7,990 nt of DNA from an uncultured Bacteroidales bacterium (lineage in GTDB: Bacteria > Bacteroidota > Bacteroidia > Bacteroidales > UBA932), in contig CAMOGR010000144.1 of assembly GCA_946614205.1 (NCBI GenBank), forward strand, positions 1-7,990, read 5' to 3'. Of the stretch, positions 1 to 5,288 are shown one piece after another (within the stretch, counting starts at the first letter, position 1; each line of letters starts with the position of its first letter). The notes under the pieces were generated by a model. That model made no database searches. It had not been told where the DNA came from and saw only the letters and a list, made by a program, of their open reading frames with translations. Position numbers and translations under genes: made by a program.

Positions 1-1788
1 GCCTCCAGTGAGGGCAACCCCACCAAGACCGTTCTCCAGAGCGACGGCAAATCCATCTGGTGGCAGGCAGACGATTCCATCAACCTCTTCTACGGACCTT
101 CCGTCGGCGGCGCCAAGTTTGACAACACCGCAACCGAGCCTTCCGCAGTCACTACATTTACCGGCACCCTCAATTCCGTCATCGGCGCAAGCGAGGATGC
201 TGCTGCAGCAGACAAAAAGTTCTGGGGCATATATCCTTATGACGCTTCCACCGAGCTCACAGCCGACGGCACAATCAAAAGATATCTCCCTCTCGGTGCC
301 CAGCTCACCAAGGAAGGTACCTTCGCACCCATGGCGTTCCCTTCCGTCGCCTGCTCCGACAACCTTACTCTCAAGTTCTACAACGTCTGCGGAGCACTCG
401 CCATCGACGTTGAAGAAGAAGACGTCATCAGCATATCCCTCAAGGGCAACAACGGTGAAATGCTCGACGGCGATGCCGTCATCACCCTCACCGACGGCAA
501 GCCCCAGGTCACTTCCCTCGATGCCGGTGTAGACACCATCACCCTCTACCCGGACAACACCGCAGGGACCTTCGAGAAAGGCAAGACCTACTACATGGCC
601 GTCCTCCCCACCTCTTTCACAAAGGGCGTGACCATCACCCTTAACAAGAAGGCCGGCGAGCCCGTCGTCCTCTCCACCGACAAGGAACTCAAGATCGAGC
701 GCAACAAGACCAACGCCCTCACCGCAAAGGCTCCGGAGGCCGAAAAAGCACCCGCTCTCGAGCGCGTATGGGGCTGGTATTCCGAGGGTACAAACCTCTG
801 GACTAAAAATGTAACCGCCATCTCAATCACTCACCCCGACGGTTATGGCATGGCCCGCGGCCTTGCAATGGACGACGAATACATCTACTTGCCGAAGTCT
901 TCCGGTTTTGCCGCTCTGGCAGCAGTAAAGATTACCGACGGCAGCGTCCAGGTCAGTGGCAACGTCACTGGAGTCAATGTGGGCGGAACATTCAAAACTT
1001 CATTCGTAAGAGTCATGAAGAACACCGACGCTTCCGTAAATGGAGGTAAGGACATTCTCATTCTCAGCAACCTCACCGAAGCGAATGCAGCCAATGTGGT
1101 CACTTACGCCTATACCAGCGGTATTACTGCTGCACCTGTGATACTGGCCCAGTACGCATGGGATTCCGCCAACAACGTTGCCGATTGGCGCCGTTACGGC
1201 GACCGTTTCTTCCTGACCGGCACCTGGCAGGACGGCAAGATTTACATGCCGTCATACAATGCCAACAAGAGCGTAATACTCTCAGTAGCAAACGGTGCAC
1301 GCACAGCTGTAACCCAGATAGCTGCCGGTGCGACCAACAGCCCTGACGGCAATAAGGATCTCACCGTTTATCCTGGAAGCAACAATCTCTTCTTTACCAA
1401 TGCCTCCATCGCCAACCTCGTGGCACCTACCGGAGGAAAGTCAAACGGTTGGGATGAATATACACTGTCCGCTTCATCCGCAAAGGGTATCGGCACATAC
1501 GGATATAACTTCTTTGAATTCAACGGAAAGAACTACATTGCCTACGCCCGCATCAGCGGCAACAAGGCATGGATTGAGGTTATCGAAGACAATGGTGACC
1601 TCATCAGCTCTCTCGAGGCACAGGCCGGCCTGCTCAAGTCCCCTATCCACTCTGCCGACAACCTTGATGCAGAACATGCCACCGGCGGTTTCGCAGATTG
1701 CGCAGTCCGCATTGTTGACGGCACCGTTTACATCGCAGCCCTTACCCGCGACGGAGGTCTGGTCGTAGATAAACTCATCCTCAAATAG
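1..1788 (+). CDS. Fimbrillin-like (Mfa-like) protein with C-terminal propeller-like region, 5' truncated
   Basis: The reading frame is open from base 1 to a TAG stop at 1786-1788, giving 595 visible residues. The ATG at 331 is internal, because the upstream codons match the N-terminal part of the paralog at 1993-3861. For example, TKTVLQSDGKSIWW here parallels TRTVVQENGTSVWW there. By that alignment about 36 residues are missing, presumably the lipoprotein signal peptide. Visible residues 1-240 look like a Bacteroidales Mfa/fimbrillin-like region, with WW near residue 20, the FYNVCG stretch, and FEKGKTYYMAVLP. Residues about 250-595 form a second region with propeller-like segments such as RGLAMDDEYIYLP, RRYGDRFFLTGTWQDG, GYNFFEFNGKNYIAYA and AVRIVDGTVYIAAL. 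These resemble Bacteroidales surface proteins with a DUF4623-type domain, but that assignment is from memory and weak. No catalytic motif is visible. It is probably a cell-surface protein of unknown ligand. Confidence 0.85.
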   Translation, partial: ASSEGNPTKTVLQSDGKSIWWQADDSINLFYGPSVGGAKFDNTATEPSAVTTFTGTLNSVIGASEDAAAADKKFWGIYPYDASTELTADGTIKRYLPLGAQLTKEGTFAPMAFPSVACSDNLTLKFYNVCGALAIDVEEEDVISISLKGNNGEMLDGDAVITLTDGKPQVTSLDAGVDTITLYPDNTAGTFEKGKTYYMAVLPTSFTKGVTITLNKKAGEPVVLSTDKELKIERNKTNALTAKAPEAEKAPALERVWGWYSEGTNLWTKNVTAISITHPDGYGMARGLAMDDEYIYLPKSSGFAALAAVKITDGSVQVSGNVTGVNVGGTFKTSFVRVMKNTDASVNGGKDILILSNLTEANAANVVTYAYTSGITAAPVILAQYAWDSANNVADWRRYGDRFFLTGTWQDGKIYMPSYNANKSVILSVANGARTAVTQIAAGATNSPDGNKDLTVYPGSNNLFFTNASIANLVAPTGGKSNGWDEYTLSASSAKGIGTYGYNFFEFNGKNYIAYARISGNKAWIEVIEDNGDLISSLEAQAGLLKSPIHSADNLDAEHATGGFADCAVRIVDGTVYIAALTRDGGLVVDKLILK

Positions 1789-1807
1789 ACTTTCTATCAA
1801 CATCATC

Positions 1808-1836
1808 AGGCGCCCGGCCCAAACCGGGCGCCTTTT
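1808..1836 (+). terminator. Intrinsic terminator after the first fimbrillin-like gene
   Basis: A perfect GC-rich hairpin has arms AGGCGCCCGG (1808-1817) and CCGGGCGCCT (1824-1833), a 6-base loop CCCAAA, and a run of four T (1833-1836). It starts 20 bases after the TAG stop at 1788. It should end much of the transcript of the upstream gene. No Bacteroidota promoter (TTTG, then TAnnTTTG about 19 bases later) is evident between it and the next ORF at 1846, so read-through may be what expresses the downstream genes. Confidence 0.85.
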
Positions 1837-1845
1837 CATAAGACA

Positions 1846-1980
1846 ATGGAGAGAATCACCTACAGAACTGAATACAGGCAACCCCGCTCGGAAGAGTTGC
1901 CTGTCTGCCCCGAAACCCTCTGCGACAGCAACATCGGAGGAGATATAGAAGACCTCACGCAGGAAGACTGGACAATCTGA
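1846..1980 (+). CDS. Small ORF, 44 residues, upstream of the second fimbrillin-like lipoprotein
   Basis: ATG at 1846 opens a 45-codon frame that ends with TGA at 1978-1980, 12 bases before the ATG at 1993. The peptide starts MERITYRTEYRQP, has two cysteines (C21 and C26, in CPETLC), and ends with the acidic tail GGDIEDLTQEDWTI. It has no signal peptide or membrane segment. I do not recognise a named family. The layout (basic/aromatic start with a proline, Cys/Ser/Asn middle, Gly-Gly, acidic end with a Trp) resembles short orphan peptides I recall next to fimbrillin-like and TonB-linked genes in Bacteroidales; that is recollection, not a search. It lies 9 bases after the terminator T-run of the preceding gene, and its close spacing to the next gene suggests co-transcription. 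It could be a real peptide, a leader peptide controlling the downstream gene, or a chance ORF. Confidence 0.5.
   Translation: MERITYRTEYRQPRSEELPVCPETLCDSNIGGDIEDLTQEDWTI
1874..1904 (+). repeat. Inverted repeat (possible RNA hairpin) inside the small ORF
   Basis: The arms ACAGGCAAC (1874-1882) and GTTGCCTGT (1896-1904) are perfect 9-bp complements separated by 13 bases. No T-run follows, so it is not an intrinsic terminator. It lies in the transcribed leader of the gene at 1993 and could be a structure affecting translation or read-through. A 9-bp match at this spacing may also arise by chance in a window of this length. Confidence 0.35.
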
Positions 1981-1992
1981 AACAAGCGCAAT

Positions 1993-3861
1993 ATGAAAAA
2001 GTACACAACCCTCGCGCTTGCAGTCCTCTCACTCGCAGCGTGCAACAAAGAAAACGAATTCGTCCCTGGAACGCCCCAGGGCAAGGAAATCACCATCATC
2101 GCCTCCCGAGGCGAAGCAGAAACCCGCACCGTCGTCCAGGAGAACGGAACCAGCGTATGGTGGAGCGCGGCAGAGAAAATTGACGTTTTCGCAGGCCCCG
2201 AAGCGGCCGCCGCAGTGTTCACCGGCCAGAATGACGCGCCTGCAGCCTCCGCCACCTTCAAGGGGACGGCAGACATAACATTCGACGGCAAAACGGACGT
2301 CTACGCCGTCTATCCGTCTTCTTCCGATAATGCGGTCAATGCGGACGGTACGGTCACCGTAAGCCTGCCCGCAACCCAGGCCGCCGTCGCAGGTACGTTC
2401 GCAGACGGGGTCTTCCCTGCCATAGCAGTATCCAAGACAGCCTCGATGACCTTCCGCAATGCTGCGGGCGGAATCAAGTTCATGGTCGGTGAAGACAACG
2501 TCAGCGAAGTCACGTTCGAAGCAATCGGAGGCGAGAGCCTTGCAGGCGTCGCCACTTTCTCGCTCCCTGACGGCATTCCCGCCCTCAAGGGCGTAGCGTC
2601 CCCTTCCAGCAAGGTAACGGTCACGGCACCCGAAGGCGGTTTCGAGAAAGGAAAGGAGTATTACGCCACCGTACTGCCCGTCAAGCTCTCGGCAGGCATC
2701 ACCATCACCCTCAAGCGCGGAGAAAGCGAGCCTGTAACGCTCAGTTCCGGCACGGAGCGGACCGTCAAAAGGGGCGCGATTGCCAACATCGGTACGCTCA
2801 GCGGGCCCAAGTCTCTCGAAATCAAGACGGTATGGGCAATGTACTCCACCGCTGAAGGGGCTTGGAACGAGTACTACGGAGGAACCGCCGGAACCGACCG
2901 CAACATCGCCATGGATGACGAATTCGTATACATAGCAGAAAACTCCAGCACGCCCAAACTCTGGGCAATCAGCGTTTCCGACCATAAAGCAGTTTCCTCG
3001 GTCAACGTCGAAGGCGTATCCGGAGGCACCCATCCTCTGAGCTGCCCCAGGGTTATCAAGAACACCGATCCTGCTGTCAACGGCGGCAAAGACGTCCTGG
3101 TATGCAGCAGCCTGACGAGGGGCGGCGAGAATCCCAAGCTGTATCTGTGGCTCGACGGTATCAACAAGCCGCCGAAAGCTGTAACTCTCACCACCTTTGC
3201 CACTGATTCATGGTATGGCGATACTTTCACCGTATCCGGCACATTGCAGGACGGCATCCTGTTCTTCGACAAGACCGACTCCGGCGGAAACGGCATCGTA
3301 ACCTTCAACCTCAAGGGCGTACCCGGAGACAAACTGTTCCTGCTCAAGCGCATCACTTTCAACTCTGCGTTCGGCAGCCATAACGGAATCTGCGCCTATT
3401 ATCCCTTCCCCGGGAACGACAACGCCGGAGTTTATTCCCCCGGCCGGGGTTTCGAATCCAGAGGCCTGTATGCATCATTCGGCGGAGACCTCAAGTCGGA
3501 AGGCAATGCTGCTTATACCCCCACGCTTACACAACTCGAATATGCCGACGGACGCAACGGTTTCGTTCTCGGATACAACTTCCTCGAGTGGCAGGGCAAG
3601 CGCTATGTCGTCTACGGCAAGCAGCCCGATACCGCCACCGGATACGTTTACGTACTCGAAGGCGAGGCTACGCAGGACTGGCTCGACATCATAAACTTTG
3701 CCCCGGTGAAGTTCCGCCGCGACCTTGCAGTCACGAGCGGAGGCCGGACCTCGGGCAATTCCGGCATGGATGTCACCGCAAGGATAATCGACGGCGAGCT
3801 TTACTTTGCGGCCCAGAAACAGAACGTAGCCTGCGGTCTTTACAAACTCGTTTACGAATAG
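1993..3861 (+). CDS. Fimbrillin-like (Mfa-like) lipoprotein with C-terminal propeller-like region
   Basis: This is a complete 622-residue protein. The start at 1993 gives a clean lipoprotein signal, MKKYTTLALAVLSLAAC, with lipobox LAAC and lipidated Cys at residue 17. The following residues NKENE are charged, as in Bacteroidota export signals that send lipoproteins to the outer surface; surface location is inferred. Residues about 35-265 are the Mfa/fimbrillin-like part (TRTVVQENGTSVWW, then YAVYPSSSDNAVNADGTVTV, then FEKGKEYYATVLP). Residues about 275-622 are a second region with propeller-like motifs (NIAMDDEFVYIAE, NTDPAVNGGKDVLVCSSL, GYNFLEWQGKRYVVYG, ARIIDGELYFAAQ). The same motifs occur in the same order in the gene at 1-1788, so the two are diverged tandem paralogs. 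No enzyme motif is visible; binding a glycan or protein, or serving as a fimbrial or surface component, are guesses. A terminator follows at 3885. Confidence 0.88.
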   Translation: MKKYTTLALAVLSLAACNKENEFVPGTPQGKEITIIASRGEAETRTVVQENGTSVWWSAAEKIDVFAGPEAAAAVFTGQNDAPAASATFKGTADITFDGKTDVYAVYPSSSDNAVNADGTVTVSLPATQAAVAGTFADGVFPAIAVSKTASMTFRNAAGGIKFMVGEDNVSEVTFEAIGGESLAGVATFSLPDGIPALKGVASPSSKVTVTAPEGGFEKGKEYYATVLPVKLSAGITITLKRGESEPVTLSSGTERTVKRGAIANIGTLSGPKSLEIKTVWAMYSTAEGAWNEYYGGTAGTDRNIAMDDEFVYIAENSSTPKLWAISVSDHKAVSSVNVEGVSGGTHPLSCPRVIKNTDPAVNGGKDVLVCSSLTRGGENPKLYLWLDGINKPPKAVTLTTFATDSWYGDTFTVSGTLQDGILFFDKTDSGGNGIVTFNLKGVPGDKLFLLKRITFNSAFGSHNGICAYYPFPGNDNAGVYSPGRGFESRGLYASFGGDLKSEGNAAYTPTLTQLEYADGRNGFVLGYNFLEWQGKRYVVYGKQPDTATGYVYVLEGEATQDWLDIINFAPVKFRRDLAVTSGGRTSGNSGMDVTARIIDGELYFAAQKQNVACGLYKLVYE

Positions 3862-3884
3862 TTATTTGAAATCTTATGTTTGTG

Positions 3885-3911
3885 CGCCCGGCTTCCCTGC
3901 CGGGCGTTTTT
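3885..3911 (+). terminator. Intrinsic terminator after the second fimbrillin-like gene
   Basis: The perfect 8-bp arms CGCCCGGC (3885-3892) and GCCGGGCG (3899-3906) enclose the loop TTCCCT and are followed by five T (3907-3911). It starts 23 bases after the TAG at 3861 and lies between two convergent genes. The opposite strand lacks a T-run on its exit side, so it should work mainly for the plus-strand gene. Its core CGCCCGG/CCGGGCG matches that of the terminator at 1808-1836. Confidence 0.87.
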
Positions 3912-3929
3912 CATACAAGCCAGAAGAAA

Positions 3930-5225
3930 CTACTCTTTGCCCAGCGGAGCCGGAAGGGGAAGCTCACGTTTGGAGGGCTTCACTCCATGTCCGGCGACGT
4001 CGAGCGCGGCGCGCACTATGCTCTGGCGGCCGTCAACAAGGCGGCTTGTATTGGCCTTGAACTCTTCGAGCACGCCTTCAAGGGATTTCTGCAGTTTGGC
4101 GTTGTCTTCGCAGAACAGCGCCACGCGGTCGACCATCTTCTGGGCAGAATCCACAATTTCGGAGATGTTCTCCATCTGCTCCTTCTGCACCCATGCGGTG
4201 CGAATCAGCCGGAGGAAGGGAATCAGCGTCTCTTCGGTGGTGATCAGCACGTTCTGGGCGAACGCCTTGGCAAATATGTCGCGGTCGCTCTGCTTTGCAA
4301 GCTGGTAGGCCCCGTAGTTGGGTATGAACATTATGACATAATCGAGCGTCTTGCGGGAGTGGACGTATTTCTGGTATTCCTTGCCTGTAAGCTCCCGTAC
4401 ATGGCTTATGACGGACTCAAGATTGCGGCGGGCGGCATCGGCCCGCTCTTCATCGGTCTGTGCGGCGAAATAATCGGCAAGGGCGCTGAGCGACACTTTG
4501 GAGTCTATGAGTACGTCGGTGTCGTCGGGGAAATGAAGGGCGAAGTCGGGACGTAGACGCCTGCCGGTATCCTCGTTGGTAAGCAGCGCGCCGTCCTTGT
4601 CGCGGAGCCAGAATTCCGAATCGTAGTCGTGACCGGGACGCAGCCCCTCTTCCTTCAGGATGTTCTCCAGCACCGTCTCGCCGAAGATTCCCTGCATCTT
4701 GTTCTTGCCCTTGAGGGCATTGGCAAGGTTCTCAGCCTTGGAGCCTATGGAATCGGTCTGCTCCCGCAGGTTCTTCACCGCCTCGTCGAACTTGGTCTTG
4801 ATGGCAGAAGTCCCCTCGGCGTGTGCAAGTTTCTGGGCGTCAAAGGCCTGCTTCATAGCCTGGATGTCCTTGTCGAGACCGCCGGTAAGGTTCTTCATGG
4901 TCTCGGCAGCCTCCTTCTTAAGGGACTCCTCACGAGCCTTGAGGGTCTTCTCGTTCTCCAGGGCAAGGGCGGTGCGGGCGGCGTCTATAGCCTCCTTCTG
5001 GCTTGCTTTCAGCTCTTCAAGCGCCCTGGCGTGAAGGGCCCGCTCTGCGGTCAGCTGCTCACGGGCAGCCTGCAGGGCGGATTCGCATCTCACTATTTCT
5101 TTGTCTTTTGATGCAATGGAAGCGGTGAACTTCTCCCTGGAACGTGCGGAGCTCACTATCCAGATTATTACCAATACAATCAGCAGTACGGCTGCTGTGG
5201 CTATCGTTATGGTCAAAACGTTCAT
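3930..5225 (-). CDS. rmuC: RmuC family DNA recombination protein
   Basis: The protein has 431 residues, about the usual length for RmuC. Residues about 4-26 are one hydrophobic membrane segment (ITIATAAVLLIVLVIIWIV), which would leave the rest in the cytoplasm. Residues about 30-170 are charged and heptad-like, rich in Ala, Glu and Lys, as expected of the RmuC coiled coil. The RmuC nuclease-like domain follows at about 175-400, with GIFGETVLENIL, RPD at 225-227 and the DSK triad at 241-243. This fits a PD-(D/E)XK-type core and suggests an intact active site. The segment LDYVIMFIPNYGAYQLA is also typical. In Escherichia coli RmuC limits inversions at short inverted repeats; its exact biochemical role is not settled. 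The start ATG at 5223-5225 leaves a full membrane anchor. It lies 63 bases after the GH3 stop on the same strand and converges with the lipoprotein gene ending at 3861. No separate promoter was recognised. Confidence 0.93.
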   Translation of the reverse strand: MNVLTITIATAAVLLIVLVIIWIVSSARSREKFTASIASKDKEIVRCESALQAAREQLTAERALHARALEELKASQKEAIDAARTALALENEKTLKAREESLKKEAAETMKNLTGGLDKDIQAMKQAFDAQKLAHAEGTSAIKTKFDEAVKNLREQTDSIGSKAENLANALKGKNKMQGIFGETVLENILKEEGLRPGHDYDSEFWLRDKDGALLTNEDTGRRLRPDFALHFPDDTDVLIDSKVSLSALADYFAAQTDEERADAARRNLESVISHVRELTGKEYQKYVHSRKTLDYVIMFIPNYGAYQLAKQSDRDIFAKAFAQNVLITTEETLIPFLRLIRTAWVQKEQMENISEIVDSAQKMVDRVALFCEDNAKLQKSLEGVLEEFKANTSRLVDGRQSIVRAALDVAGHGVKPSKRELPLPAPLGKE

Positions 5226-5267
5226 AGGATGCTAAGTTAAGAATTATTCCCGTAACTTAGCATCCTA
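5225..5267 (-). repeat. Perfect 15-bp inverted repeat abutting the rmuC start codon
   Basis: Read on the minus strand, the arms TAGGATGCTAAGTTA (5267-5253) and TAACTTAGCATCCTA (5239-5225) are perfectly complementary, with a 13-base spacer (5240-5252). The last base of the second arm is the A of the rmuC ATG. No T-run follows on either strand, so this is not a standard intrinsic terminator for the GH3 gene. The predicted RNA hairpin would hide the bases just before the rmuC start. Possible roles are translational control, a transcript-stabilising or processing structure after the GH3 gene, a protein-binding operator, or a leftover palindromic element. A perfect 15-bp match at this spacing is unlikely to be chance. 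Confidence 0.8.
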
Positions 5268-5288
5268 CGAAGCAGCTGAGTAAGTATT

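Noticed and set aside
8..532. Plus-strand frame of 174 codons at the window start
   Set aside because: It is Ser/Pro-rich low-complexity sequence out of frame with the fimbrillin-like protein, whose own frame is open from base 1 and matches its paralog.
2029..3033. 334-codon open frame on the minus strand
   Set aside because: It is antisense to the second fimbrillin-like lipoprotein and its translation is Arg/Gly/Cys-rich with no recognisable motif.
3876..4556. Plus-strand 226-codon frame overlapping the terminator
   Set aside because: It starts in the terminator region and runs antisense to rmuC; no domain is seen and rmuC explains the sequence.
5232..5260. TAACTTAG before rmuC as a Bacteroidota -7 promoter element
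   Set aside because: It is one base off TAnnTTTG, but no TTTG lies about 19 bases upstream and it is part of the inverted repeat.
5225..5267. The inverted repeat as a rho-independent terminator of the GH3 gene
   Set aside because: No T-run follows the stem on either strand, and the second arm runs directly into the rmuC ATG.
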